A stretch of DNA of 64,000 bases from Erythroxylum novogranatense (Eukaryota; Streptophyta; Magnoliopsida; Malpighiales; Erythroxylaceae): positions 68,587,523 to 68,651,522 of the forward strand of contig CM057228.1 in the NCBI GenBank assembly GCA_029891385.1. Direction: 5' to 3'. Positions 21,486 through 32,830 of this stretch are shown here, piece after piece (position 1 is the first letter of the stretch; each line of letters begins with the position of its first letter). The notes beneath the pieces are model-generated. The model saw only the letters and a list, made by a program, of their open reading frames with translations. It had not been told where the DNA came from and ran no database searches. Position numbers and translations under genes: made by a program.

Positions 21486-21914
21486 TGTTGTGACCAACTG
21501 CATCAAAGTCAAGAAGGGTCGTTGCTGGCTGCACAAAGTTAGAAAATGCAGGAAGAAAAAAGAAGAAAAATGAAGGCTAGCCAGTTGTGAGCAGAAACAC
21601 ATATGGGAGGCCTATAAATAGGCCTTCCTATATTAGTTTTCAATCGTCCCAAATGTTCTCTTCTTCAGTTTAATCTCCGAAGTTTAGAGGGTCTTTCTTT
21701 TATTTCTTGAGAGAGTTAGTATTTCTCCATATAAAACAGAGAGAGGTTGTAACTCCTAAATTTTTCATAGTGAAGTTTCTTCTTCTAGCTCGTGGTTTTT
21801 ACCTTGAATTATTTGGGGTTTTGCATGTAAAATATGTGTGTTTATTTCTTCATTATTATTCTTTCAATCTTATTTAGTTGCAAACCTGCTCTAATCTAGT
21901 TAATTTTCGTAACA
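21486..21914 (+). repeat. 5' LTR of copia J
   Basis: TGTTGTGACCAACTG to TTTTCGTAACA, followed after two bases by a degenerate primer site (TAGTAGCAGAGCG). A TATA box lies at 21613-21620, about 300 bases before the LTR end. Confidence 0.78.
21608..21625 (+). promoter_or_regulatory. TATA box inside a palindrome
   Basis: AGGCCTATAAATAGGCCT: the TATAAATA element is flanked by perfect inverted AGGCCTAT/ATAGGCCT arms. Confidence 0.75.
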
Positions 21915-22216
21915 AGTAGTAGCAGAGCGTGGTGAGAAAATTACGAAAAGTTTTTTGGCACAATCCGTTCTATTTTTGGGTGACGATAGTGAAAGTTAAT
22001 GAATAGTAAAATAGTAACTAAGAAAGGTAGCAACTGTTCATGCATTTATTTTTCAATTAACAATTTAGCTTAGTTATAGCAACTGGGTACTATTAACATA
22101 TATTGTATTATTCATATGTACAGATATGGAACTATTCACGTATATAGTACTATTCATACGTATGAGTACTATTCACCTAAAACAGTGGGAGTAAAGTTTT
22201 GCTCGTGATAGAAGCA

Positions 22217-22960
22217 ATGGCGGCAAAATTTCAGATTGAGAAGTTCAATGGAAATAATTTCTCATTGTAAAAATTGAAGATAAAGGCTATCTTGAGAAAA
22301 GATAACTATTTAGTGGCCATCAGCAAAAAGCTACCAACATTCACAGATGATAATAAGTGGAATGAAATAGAAGAGAATGCTATCACAAATCTTCATCTGG
22401 CATTAGTAGATGGGGTGTTGTCAAGTAGAGAGGAGAAGAAAACAATAAAGGAGATTTGGGATCATCTCACTAAGTTATACGAGGTCAAGTCACTCCATAA
22501 CAAGATCTTCCTTAAGAGAAAATTGTACACTCTTTAGATGTCAGAATCTACTTTAGTGACAAAGCACATCAACACGTTGAATTTTTTTTTTCCAACTCAC
22601 ATCATTGGATCATAAAATAGAGTCTTAAGAATGTGTTGAACTTCTACTTAAAATTTTACCAGATTCGTATGGTCAACTCATCATCAATTTAACAAATAAT
22701 ATCTGTTCGGACTGTTTAGTATTTGCTGATTTTGCAACTGCTATTCCTGAAGAAGAAAACTGATGCAAGAATAAGGAAGACATGCAAGCAACTACATAAT
22801 AAGTAGAGAATTGATGGCGATGAGAGGGAGATCAACAAAACATGGCCAAAATGGGAACTACAATCATGGTAGGGGAAAGTCAATAAGTAAGAAGAACTGT
22901 GGCCAAAAGGGTCACTTGAAGAAGGATTTTCGGAATAAGATAAATTCCAATTCTCAAGGA
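22217..22960 (+). pseudogene. copia J gag with zinc knuckle
   Basis: Starts MAAKFQIEKFNGNNFSL at ATG 22217, hits a stop at 22268 where Trp is usual (W to stop in FSLWKLK), then reads KIKAILRKDNYLVAISKK and EIWDHLTKLYEVKSLHNK through a UBN2-type capsid region to a stop at 22535. After further stops, 22811-23098 encodes a basic stretch and CGQKGHLKKDF, a remnant knuckle. Its first C-x2 pair is reduced and its last Cys has become Phe. The copy is non-functional. Confidence 0.85.
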
Positions 22961-23019
22961 AATGTGGCAAACACTTCAGATGATGGTAAAGTGCTGTGTT
23001 GTAAGGAAATAATAGCAAA

Positions 23020-23590
23020 TAAAAGTAGAAAACTATTTGTTGGTGTATGGCTTTTTGACTTAGAAGATACTTTTCACATGAACTCTCAAAGGGAATGATT
23101 TTATCATTATAAACCTGTCTCAGGAGGATCTGTATATAGTTGCAATGATCATACCTTAAAGATCATTGGTGTAGGAACCATCAAGTTGAAGTTGTATGCT
23201 GGTATAATTTGTACTATCCAAGGAGTACGATATATGGAGGGTCTGAAGAAGAACTTCTTGTCTTTAGAATAACTGGATGATCTTAGTTGCAAGGTTGAAA
23301 TTGAAAACAAGATCATGAAAATAGTTTGAGATGCACTTATACTTATGAAGGGAGAAAAGGTAGCTGTAAATTTGTATATACTAAAGGGAGAGACTTTGCA
23401 AGAGGTAGAAGCATTAGTTATTTCAGGATGTTCAAATGTAATGATATGGCACTAGAAACTTGGACATATGTATAAATAGGGAATGAAGATTTTTACTGAG
23501 AAAAAGCTATTTCCAAGGCTCACAAAGGTATCTGTGCCTTTCTATAAACATTGTGTTACAAGCAAGTAGCATTGGTTAAAGTTTAACACT
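23020..23590 (+). pseudogene. copia J protease flank and GAG-pre-integrase remnant
   Basis: Reads LEDTFHMNS in place of the DTGASCHM-type active site flank, then IIGVGTIKLKLYAG, GVRYMEGLKKNFLSL, VNLYILKGET and MIWH-stop-KLGHM, i.e. the first two His of the HHCC domain. Several in-frame stops. The sequence loses similarity after about 23590. Confidence 0.8.
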
Positions 23591-23599
23591 TTAAATTGT

Positions 23600-24110
23600 A
23601 AAAACAAATCACACGATAAGAAAATTACAAATTACCAATGGCAAAAATCTATAGTAAATTAGCGATAGAAATTAATTTTTCATCAGTGAAATTGTCAAAT
23701 AAAGGCTTTTTGATGTGGGAAAATTATCCCCAAGATTTTGTCAATGAAATATAGTAATGGAATAGTAAAGTTCGTAATAAAAATAGGCAGCAATGGTTAG
23801 CGAGAAACATAAGCATTGATAAATTACCAATGAAAGTAGTTTCTGTCAGTAATTTAACGATGGAAATGACTTCCATCGGTATTTTCATTTTTCATTGAAA
23901 TGAAAAAACTTCATTTTGGTTTTAGCTTAAACCTACCCAAAAAACCCTCCCTTGCTTCATTTTTTCTTCTTATTTTGTTCTTTATTATCCTCCTTGTCGA
24001 TCTTCTCTCTAGAAATCATCATCCATCGTCCTTTGCTCTCATCCATCGTCATCTTCTTCAATTAAGTCAAGGTTAGTCATCCATGGTGCTTTGTTTTCTG
24101 GTTTATTTTG
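23600..24110. mobile_element. CACTA-like transposon fragment
   Basis: Subterminal-type repeats such as AAATTACCAATGG, AATTTAACGATGGAAAT and the inverted pair GATGGAAATGACTTCCATC (about 23864-23884), then a pyrimidine-rich block (CCTTGCTTC, TTCTTCTTATTTTG, CATCCATCGTC) that resembles the start of CACTA genes. No terminus or transposase was found. Confidence 0.45.
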
Positions 24111-24119
24111 TCTGCTAAA

Positions 24120-24450
24120 AATTTCATTGATAAATGCTTATACCTCCATTATGTCCTTGACTAAATTGTTAATGATGTCCATCATGGACCTTTGAAATGT
24201 AGCAGGTGTGTTACATAACCCAAATGACATCCTTCTATAGGTGAATATAACATAGGGACACGTGAATGTTGTTTTCTCTTGATCTTACGTATTAATTAGG
24301 ATTTGAAGGTAAATCCCTCCAACGTGTAGAAGCTTAATTACCTCTACTTTTACCACATCCTTCATGTTAGGATTTAACCTCTTTTGATGTTGTACCATAG
24401 GTGTAAACTCCTTCTCTATTAAAAATTTGTTTCTTCAAAATGAAGGGTTA
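24120..24450 (-). pseudogene. Athila-like reverse transcriptase fragments
   Basis: Minus-strand pieces in changing frames: NPNMKDVVKVEVIKLLHVGG (RT entry) near 24310-24380 and RRMSFGLCNTPATFQRSMMD near 24170-24240, the latter the conserved RT strand before the YVDD box. The YVDD box itself is not found, as the sequence passes into CACTA-like DNA. Confidence 0.8.
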
Positions 24451-24473
24451 ATCCCTTTAATGTTGGAGAACTT

Positions 24474-24749
24474 TTATGCAATGGCCCTTTTATGTTCCTT
24501 AAGCATATGAAACAACTTTTCCTTTTGTTCCATATCTAAAGTTGATGCAATAGTTACTAGTAATTTTGAGTTCTTCTCAAGCAATGCGTATTTCAGATGA
24601 TCAGGAAGTGTCTTCAACTCTAACCCTGGTGGTTCTTTAATGGAGGGTTTTAACCTTGTCTCTATATTTCTGTTTAGTTCCTCAACTTCTTTTGTTCTCA
24701 TGAAAAGGTTATTATCTTTATGTTTGTCCTCATCTTGAGTCATAGACAA
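24474..24749 (-). pseudogene. Athila-like protease-RT connector
   Basis: The frame reads PPGLELKTLPDHLKYALLEK, then LLVTIASTLDMEQKEKLFHM and LKEHKRAIA, the segment that in Athila-type Pol joins protease to RT. It has no catalytic residues. Confidence 0.85.
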
Positions 24750-24874
24750 TTCCTACATGTCATTAAACCCAATTTCTTGCATAATGTATAAAGTTACAAA
24801 ATCATTAACATCAATAAAGTAACATAAATCATCACACTCAAGAGCACATCTTATAACATCAAATATCTTAAAAT

Positions 24875-25228
24875 TTACCTTTTTCCCACCTTAAGAACTA
24901 GTTTACCATCACTACCATCAATAATGGCTCTAGCAGCAGCTAGGAAGTGATGGCTTAAAATCAAAGTTATTTCTGTATCTTCATCCATATCAAGTATAAC
25001 AAAGTCAATAGGGAAGATAAACCTATCAACCTTTATTAATACATCTTTAATGATTCCCTTAGGATATTTAACAGATTTATGAACAAATTGAATGCTCATC
25101 CTAATAGGTTTAGGTTCTCCTAATCCCTGTTTCATTAACAAATTATAATGCATTAAGTTGATGCTAGACCTCAAATCAGCTAAAGCTGTCTCAACTGAGA
25201 AATTACCAATAACACAAGGGACAGTCAA
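24875..25228 (-). pseudogene. Athila-like aspartic protease, active site altered
   Basis: Retropepsin fold text: MTVPCVIGNFSVETALADL, INLMHYNLLMKQGLGEPKP, then IIKDVLIKVDRFIFPIDFVI and ILSHHFLAAARAIID. The motif at the active site is DLRSS where the family has DLGAS, and LSHHF replaces LGRPF. The frame is still open over 117 residues, but the altered Gly would be expected to harm catalysis. Confidence 0.87.
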
Positions 25229-25255
25229 ACTCCCTAGATCTTTAAGCTTCTCTAG

Positions 25256-25450
25256 TTAGTTGTTTTGCAGGATTGCTAAGGATTCCTTGCTTAGCCGCAC
25301 TGTAGCTAATTCCTTTAACTTCTTCTTGTTAGATAATAACTCCTTTATAAATTTTGCATATTTGGGCATCTGTGCTATAACTTTAACAAGTGGTAAGTTA
25401 ATATGAAGTTGTTTAAATAACTCAAGGCAGTTACCGAATTGCTCTTCCAT
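25256..25450 (-). pseudogene. Athila-like gag-protease junction
   Basis: Encodes CLELFKQLHINLPLVKVIAQ, FIKELLSNKKKLKELATV and ESLAILQNN, the well-conserved block just before protease in Athila-type polyproteins. It continues, after a stop, into the protease frame. Confidence 0.87.
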
Positions 25451-25907
25451 GTGATCCTTCTTTAAGTTTGTTGTTTATGGTGTGGTAGGCCAGAATTCTT
25501 TTATTTTAGGAGGATTCTCTACATCTTTGGTCTTTTTTTTACTCTTCTTATGATCCTCCTGATTAGTTTTGGGTTTGGAATCTGCTTATAACTCTTACGC
25601 ACTTCTAAATGTGACAACCTTCATATGCTCATTAAAGTTGGGTTCAGTAGTATTCAACAAATTCCCTATTTGCTTTTCAGCTAATATTGTTGGCAGTTGG
25701 TCTAGTTAAACCTCCAAGTTACATATGGACATTTGTTGTCTCTAATGTTTTGCTCTTGATTATTGAATTGATACCAGTATCATTTTATCATACTTGGATT
25801 CTTAGGTTGTGATGTTTGATGATGGAATCCAAATGGAGGGTCATTTCTTTGCTATCTTTGATTACCTATAAAAATTAGTTTGGTTCCCCCATCCAAGATT
25901 GTTAGTA

Positions 25908-26369
25908 TTACTATAAGGATTATTTTGGGGTCTCAGAGCATTCCTAAAACAGTCCACACGTTTGAGCTGAACTAATTGACATTCTTGTCCTTGGTGATCA
26001 AGCTCGCATGCTTTACACTGCATCAATCTTCCTTATAGAGTTATAATCAATGCATCTTCTTACTTAGGGCTTCCAATTTACTTGCCAACTATGCCACTGC
26101 ATCTACTTTGTACACTCCTATTGACCTAGTAGTTCAATATTACTACAAGGATTATTTTGGGGCCTTGGAGCATTCCCCAAATAATCCATATGTTCAACCT
26201 GAATTGATTGACATTCTTGTCTTTAGTGATCAACCTTACATACTTCACACTACATCACTCTTCTTTATAGTGTTGTAGTCAGTCTATCTTCTTGCTTAGG
26301 GCTTCTAATTGACTTGGGAACAATGCCACCACATCAACTTCGTATAGTCCTACTAACCTAGTAGTTCGT
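25908..26369. repeat. 231-bp tandem duplication of the Athila-like gag knuckle region
   Basis: ATTACTATAAGGATTATTTT at 25908 and ATTACTACAAGGATTATTTT at 26139 begin two diverged copies that end near GACCTAGTAGTTC and AACCTAGTAGTTC. Each encodes on the minus strand a knuckle-like CxxCxxxHxxxxC (CKACELDHQGQEC in the first). Confidence 0.87.
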
Positions 26370-26400
26370 GTCTAACTGAGCACTACTGGTAGTTATTTGG

Positions 26401-28724
26401 GTTGTTTTTATTTATTTTATTATTTAACATCTCTCCAGTTGTTGCATTAATTGGCTACCTTTTTCCTTTGATAGTTATAGGTTGCATGATATTTTAGTAG
26501 GCATTTTAGTATGTTTTTATTTGTTAATTAATTGATTCATGCATGTTTAGGTTTATAATTGTGTTGGTTGATTAGATACTTGTGTTTTGAGTGTCTTATG
26601 GGTTAAAGCATGCCATTGAACTTTAATTTTATATGTTTAAGGTGCTTTGATGTGTTTATTGGTGTTTGAGATTAGATATCGAAGAACGGAGAAAATTTAC
26701 AGGAAGTTCGACAAAGGACCCAGGGTGACGACCATGATAGAAGATGATTTTAGCAAGCCATGATTGTGGACACAATCCCGAACTTAATTTTTTATGGGTT
26801 ATTTCAAACTTTTGGGCTAAGGTAAAACCTAGTTTTTACCCTAATTAGTTAAGACAAGAGAAATGACCTAAATAGGAGGCCTCCATTTGCCATCTTGAGA
26901 AAAAACACAAGGAAGAGGGAGAGAAGGAGATAAGAGAAGGAAAGTTTCAGCTAGCTACTGTCCAACCACTCCAACATAGCCATCTTAACTTATTTTTCTA
27001 TTTCTTCTTGTTATTCATTTCTTGTTAATGTATGATTTGGGTTCGAGGATGATGAAAACGTTGCTAAGGATGTTCTAAACTCTTTTAGGGATATGTTCTT
27101 AAATCAATGTTAATTTGATTGCTTTTGATGTTAATATGTTGAGTATTGTGATTATTTGTCGTATTTGCATTCTTCAGTAATAAATCAAGAGAGTGAACTA
27201 ATAACAAAATGATTTGGTTGGGTAACAAGAGTTAAACAATCTAATAGATCACACAAACAATCAAATCAGTAATTTATACAGAGAGATATCTCATGTAAGA
27301 ACCTGATTATCTATTAGAATGCTTAAGATCTAACTAGGTTGTGGGTTGTTTTTGTTAATTTGAGAGATTATAATTTTAGTAATTTAATTCAATTAGGGTT
27401 TATGATTTAGGGTTAATGATTATAACTCGAGAGAGACTAATCCACCTTTCGAAATTCTGGGACTAATACCGAATTAAATTTAGAGTAATCGAGTTAGCAT
27501 TAGATGATAGGATAAATCCCCCTTTCTTATAATTGGTTAATCTTCCTTATGTGATTTTCGAGTTGTTAATTGATTGTGCTCAATTTTTATTTTTTGTGTT
27601 AATTTTACAATTTCACTTTCAATCTATCCATATTCAATTGCTTAATTTTCTGTTCATTTTTATTTTCATTTTAATTACACTTTCAGGCATTAGACAACCT
27701 AGGATTCAATTAGTTCACTAATTCCTCATAGGAACGACACCTCATATACTACACTCATGACCCATGCACTTGCGGTATATTGAGGGTTAAGAAATTGTAA
27801 AACTTTCCACTAGATTATGCTTTGACTTAACCTATTGCATAAGGTCTGAATTTGCATCTATAGTGGTAGTCAGTGATGTAGGCATCATTTGAGCATCTCT
27901 TTAAATCTCTCTCGTATATCTTATAATGATTGACCTGCATTTTGGGAGTATGATGAGATGTCATTATAAAAGCTATAGGTTCATTATGTTTTAGTGGGTA
28001 ATTTAGTATGTTTTTAGTTGCCAATTATATGATTTGTGCATGTTTAGGTTTAGAATTTTGTTGGTGTGATTGTTTGTTTATGTTCTTGAGTCTTATGTGG
28101 TTTAGAACTTGATATCAAACTTTAATTTTGTGTGTTTGAGGTGATTTGTTAAGTTTGTTAGTGTTTAAGATTTGGTAAAAAAGACTAGAGAAGATTTGGA
28201 GAAAGCTCAGTGGAGGAGCCAATGCCACGATCGTGACATAAGCAACCCAGTATAGTGATAGTTGTGTATTAGTATGTGTTTTTCTAAGTTTTTGGAATGT
28301 GTTTCTTACATGATAGCTCAGTATTATTGTGTCTTAGGACTTGTTTTGTGTGTTTTTCTTTAGTTTGATCTTCATGGTTTTATTATTTTGGTGTAGGAAT
28401 GGAAGGTAGACACCTTTTTTATTGCGCTAGGGACCAAAAAGAGAGAAGAGAAGAGAAGAGAAGTGGAGCTGTTGAAAAAACAAAAACCCACAACCGTGGA
28501 AAAGGACATGTTTTCCACGATCGTGGGAAATCTATTAAGAAAGTTTCTATCAAGATAACCCACGATTGTAGGAGGCACAAGTATAATTCCCATGATTGTG
28601 GGAACTAGAATTCGAAGGGACACGTTGTTTTTTAGGTTTTCTTGACATTATAAGGAAGAGAATCCTGAGAGCCATCAGACAGTAGTGAAACTTGCTTCCG
28701 GAAGCCAAAAGACAGAGCTAGAGT
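26401..28724 (+). mobile_element. degraded gypsy LTR/leader sequence
   Basis: No reading frame supported. Direct repeats at about 26476-26760 and 27974-28250 share TTTAGTATGTTTTTA, GCATGTTTAGGTTTA and AACTTTAATTTT. 27150-27790 resembles the 3' part of plant gypsy LTRs, with CATAGGAACGACACCTCATA and GCACTTGCGG on the plus strand. This is opposite to the Athila-like relic beside it, so it is probably a separate element. Truncated at 28725 by E. Confidence 0.5.
28487..28602. repeat. cluster of CCCACGATCGTGGG-type palindromes
   Basis: CCCACAACCGTGG (28487-28499), CCACGATCGTGG (28515-28526), CCCACGATTGTAGG (28558-28571) and CCCATGATTGTGGG (28589-28602). One is perfect and the others carry one or two changes. 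Confidence 0.88.
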
Positions 28725-28924
28725 GTTGACCCCTAAATTTTTTTCTTGATAAATAAGTATGATTTTCATTAATTATGAGATCTTTATGAATGTTTGTGGA
28801 GTTAATTATTATGTTGATGTTAGAAAGATTATATGATATAGGTTGATTCAATTAAAGTATTAAGGTTATAAGAATATTCAAGGGTATTTTTGGCAAGACA
28901 CTTAAGGTTAAAAGAACCTAAGCT

Positions 28925-28930
28925 TATAAG
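28925..28930 (+). promoter_or_regulatory. TATA box of LTR E
   Basis: TATAAGGAGG about 290 bases before the donor-like site and just upstream of a GA-rich tract, as in B. Confidence 0.45.
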
Positions 28931-29216
28931 GAGGGGCAAGGTGGACTTTTCTCAATCATTAAGGGTAAACTGGGAAGAGAGATCTTCTTAAAGAAGTGAA
29001 AAAACGAAAATAGGAGAGAAAGAAGAGAAATAACAAATCAAAGAGAGAAAGAAGAGAGATTTCGGTGGTTGAGAGAAAAGAAGAGAGTTGAGCTAGGGTT
29101 TCTTCATTTCTTAGCTTTTGAGAGAGATTTTGAAGTGGTTCAAGAAGAGAAAAAGGTAGAGGAAGAGAAGAGCTTCTATTTGAGCCAAAGATCTCTTCAT
29201 TTGGTGAAGAATCAAG

Positions 29217-30191
29217 GTAAGATAATTTTGAATCTTTTGGATTTTTGGAAGGATTTTAGTTCATGGAGTTTAGAAAATATATGGTTTTAAGTATTCTAGC
29301 ACCAATTTTAGTGATTGTGCTTTGTGGGATTTTCAATTGAAAACCCTATTGAGTGGGATTTTTGTTATTGTAGAAGGAAATCAAGAAAGGCAAGAGAAGC
29401 AAGAGAAGAGACATTTTGAACGAGTCTTTAAGCAAGGAAATTAAGGTGTGTATATGTTTATAATAGAGTAAATAATCCACTAAATGTTTTCTTTGAATTA
29501 AAGAAGTTTTAATGATGTTCAATTGCATTATAAGTGTTGCATTTATTGCTTTTGAATGATTTGAGAAATTGCAATATGTTGTTATATGAATTGTGTGATG
29601 ATTTATGAAAATACTTTGAAAGTGATTTTTGAAAAGATAACATGTTTATGAAATCATGTTTTCAAAATATCTTATGTTTATAAAAAATCAAGTTTCGAAA
29701 AAGTGCCAATTTGGGCAATATGCTACAAGATATGAAATACATGTTATGTGGGTTTGGTTTGGTCCATTCTGCTGTCAAGTACACTTTGACTAAAGGTTTC
29801 TTCCGCCTGCCCGCTAGTGGCATGGAGCTCCTTCATGGACTCCCATAAGTTCAGGGCTACACAAGATCATTATGTGGGATTGCGTTAGTACGTTATGTTT
29901 ACAACTACACAAGACTCTTATGGGAAATGTGTAGTATGTTCTGTTTCTGGACCACCCAAGCCATTCTGATGTGCTTATGTGCCTATGATTTGTGAACAAG
30001 TTTGACGCATTTATGTTTTATGGTTGGTAAATTTGACTACATGATAAGAATTTGAGAAACATGTATTTTATGAACTCACTGAAGATTTTCTAAGACAAGT
30101 AAAAATGTTTTCAAAGGTTTTACTTACTTATCCGTTATAAACTGTTACCCATGAGCTGTCGAGCTCACCCCCTTTTTCATCCTATCTTCAG
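29217..30191 (+). other. candidate leader intron in LTR E
   Basis: Donor-like ATCAAG/GTAAGATA and acceptor-like CCTATCTTCAG/GTG, 975 bases, with AGCTCACCCCC upstream of the acceptor. GA-rich sequence upstream of the donor resembles exonic enhancer text. Sequence inference only. Confidence 0.45.
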
Positions 30192-30777
30192 GTGATAAGT
30201 AAGAGATCAAGTGATCAAGAGTCTAAGGGAATTTCTCCACAATTGTTTATTTTGTATTCTGAGTGGGTTTTGGGAAAGCTCAATGTTTTAGTCACATTTC
30301 AAGTTTATTTGTTCAAGAATCTTTTGTAATTTGAGATTTTGAGATGATGATGTAATGTGGCTTGGAAAGTCATTAAAGACTTGTAAAACTTTGTTCTTTT
30401 GATGTTAAGGAAATGATGAATGATGTATAGATGATGTGAGCTAAAATTAGATATATGTGAAGAAGTAATCAACTTGAGATGATGATTTTGTAACATGAAT
30501 AGTTGATATATATATAGATATAGATATATATGCATAAGTGAGATGTCATGGAAAGGAAGAAAGGAATTATGACTGATTAGATGAAGTTGAAGGTGATGAG
30601 ACAAATAAGCTAAGATTTGAGAGTTTAATGAAGCCAGTTTGGTATTTGAAGGGTTATGCCTAGGACATTCCAAGTTTGCATAGTGCAAATTTTCAAGTCT
30701 TCCATAGGGGAAAATTTGTGTTCTAACTTCAGGGGAGAAACTATATTAATTTAGGCCTAATTAGACAAAGTTGTCTT

Positions 30778-31500
30778 CTAAAAAGTTGTAGCTTATCTTT
30801 CTAGCTTTCTAACGACATATAATATGAAATTTTTGGACATCGGAGTTAAAAGTTATGGTCCTTTTAAGTGTAGAGTATAGATTATACCATCTGATGATGC
30901 CATATCGTTTGGTGATGACGTCATATCGACTCGTGATAAAGTATCGTCTGGTGATGATGTCATATCATCTAGTGCACTGTTCATTTAACCCTATCATCTA
31001 GTCCAAATTTGACCCTCTAGACGATAGAATCTATCTTTAAGGTCTTTATGAAAGTTGTAGATCCTGAAGTCTTCTTTCAAACCATCTAAATAACACCTTA
31101 ATCTAACATTTTAAAAGGAATTTATGACAATTTTCCCAATTTGTTTGACACTTCGTCTAGTTTCATTTAACCCTATCGTCTGGTCCCATTTTTGACCCCG
31201 TAGATTATTGAATTTGTCTTCAAGGTCTTCATAAAAGTTGTAGATTTCAAAGTTCTCTTTCGAATCAATAAAGAACAACTTAATCTAATATCTATAAAAA
31301 AACTTATGACAACTTTTCCAATTCATCTGACCCTTCATCTGGTTCCATCTGACCCTATCGTCTGGTCCCATTTTTGACCCTATAGATGATCGAATTTGTC
31401 TTCAAGATCTGCATAAAGGTTGTAGATATTGAAGTCCTCTTTCGAACCATCTAAATAACGTCTTAATCCAACATCTCTAAGCTATAATTAATTATAATGA
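30778..31500 (+). repeat. approximately 182-bp tandem array in LTR E
   Basis: Unit cores at 30778 (diverged), 31047, 31230 and 31412 read ATGAAAGTTGTAGAT, then a TCTTTC box. Spacing of the last three is 183 and 182; the first interval is lengthened by a repeat cluster (ATCGTCTGGTGATGATGTCA-type, 30890-30990). Confidence 0.85.
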
Positions 31501-31545
31501 GATTAAATTAATTCTGTGTTTATTGGAGCTTGAATTATCTAAGCC

Positions 31546-31550
31546 CAATA
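31546..31550. repeat. target-site duplication of D, left copy (CAATA)
   Basis: Matches 39668-39672 exactly. Confidence 0.95.
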
Positions 31551-31881
31551 TGTTGGACCCCGATCTTTAAGTGAATTTTAGAAATATAAAAAGTATGAAA
31601 TAAGTAAGTTTGTATATGAAGTTTGTAATAGATGTGTTTATGTTTCAAGAAAATTGATGAGAAAAGGAATTGATAGATTATGATGACTTTGAGATTTAAA
31701 TAGATTTGTATGGTTTATAAAAGTTAAAGTGAATGAGTTTATTGAAAATTAAGCTTAAAATCAAGAAATAAAGAGAAAAAGTGTGAAAATTTGAAGAATT
31801 AAGAAAGTTGACTTTTGGTGATAGAAAGTTTGACTTGAGAGTTCACTTTTTGATTTAGGCCAAATTTGAGCAAATGATCTA

Positions 31882-32830
31882 CATGAAACTTGTAGCTATT
31901 GTTGAGAGCTTTCTGTCGCTATAAAGTTAACTATTTTTCGATATCGGGAGTAAAAGTTTTGACCAGTCAAAGTTAGGGTTAGTTTATTTTGTTTGAAAAA
32001 TGCAATGAAGAGTGGAATTGTGTATGCTGTGCTTTGAGGCAAATTTTCGGATTGATGTGTTCTGAGTGAAGTGGTCTTCATGAAAATCATAGAAGATTTT
32101 TCAAGCTTTAAAATGATGTATAATATGCAATTAGTGGATGTGAGAATTGAAAATTATAAAATTTGAAAGTTTAGGTGTGTTATAGGTTGACCTATGTTAT
32201 GGCTTAAGCTTTGACTGGGAAATTGACCTAGATAGAGGTTATTTTAGCCTTTAAGTTCTTCATGAAAGTAGAAGATTTTGATTTGATCTTATTTTAATAT
32301 AAAGTATAAAATTTTTCGATCATGGAATAAGAAGTTATGATTTTTACAAGTTTCTGTTATTGTTTTAGCATAGTTATTAGAGGATAGAATTTTTTATGGG
32401 AAAATTGGTTTCCTTAGAGGTCAAATTGATTTTTCTGTCCTGCATGAAAGTTGTAGGTGACTTTCTGATCTTCGTATTGATGTAAAATATGATATGTTTG
32501 CACTTTGGAGTTAAGAGATAGAATTTTTCAAAATTGAGTTATGGCTTAGGAAATATTAATTTCGACAAAATCTTTGATGAGAATTTTGATCACGGTAGAG
32601 GCAGAATTAGTTTTCGAGTTCTTCATGGAAGGGGTAAAGCTTCCTTTGAGCTATCTTTTGATATCAAATTTGTCAAATTTGGAGTTCGGGATCAAGAGTT
32701 TTGAATTTTGAAAATTTCGGTTATTTGTATGCCATTTTGACTCCTTTTGTTTTTGTTATTTCGTTCCCAATCCGACCATTTTTTCAATCTTTTGCTTATA
32801 ATTTCTCCGTCTGACATTCGATTGACATAG
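31882..32830 (+). repeat. approximately 181-bp array in D 5' LTR, five units
   Basis: CATGAAA-type cores at 31882, 32079, 32261, 32443 and 32624, i.e. spacings of 197, 182, 182 and 181. Each core is followed by GTTGTAG or a variant, then CTTTCT/ATCTTN, then GATATAAAATNTG and GAGTTAAGAGNTA. After the last unit comes CCGTCTGACATTCGATTGAC, also found after the F array. Confidence 0.9.

Larger units (their letters stand above)
21486..23590 (+). mobile_element. Ty1/copia relic J, 3' half missing
   Basis: Plus-strand element with a 429-bp 5' LTR, a degenerate primer site, gag, a decayed zinc knuckle, protease-adjacent sequence and the start of the pre-integrase region. It stops near 23590 where CACTA-like sequence begins; no integrase core or RT follows. 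Many stops. The gag text (FQIEKFNGNNFSL, WDHLTKLYEVKS) is Tnt1-like. Confidence 0.82.
24115..26400 (-). mobile_element. Ty3/gypsy relic, Athila-like
   Basis: From high to low coordinate the minus strand holds gag C-terminal repeats (25905-26370), the gag-protease junction (25256-25450), an aspartic protease (24875-25228), the protease-RT spacer (24474-24749) and RT pieces (24120-24450). Phrases such as FKQLHINLPLVKVIAQMPKY and LGEPKPIRMSIQFVHKS are typical of Athila-type elements. Frames are broken throughout. LTRs in the same orientation are not evident. Confidence 0.85.
28725..31550 (+). mobile_element. giant LTR E, 5' part
   Basis: Begins TGTTGACCCCTAAATT after TAGAG and continues to insertion D at 31551; sequence on the far side of D (39673-39751) is its continuation until copia H. 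In order it has TATAAG (28925), a long purine-rich tract (28980-29210), donor-like CAAG/GTAAGAT (29216/29217), a duplicated GGCTACACAAGA segment (29850-29950), GAGCTCACC with TCTTCAG (30160-30191), and the approximately 181-bp array (30778-31500). The order matches solo LTR B. The 3' end lies outside the window. I cannot exclude that the array belongs to a second element joined here. Confidence 0.65.
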
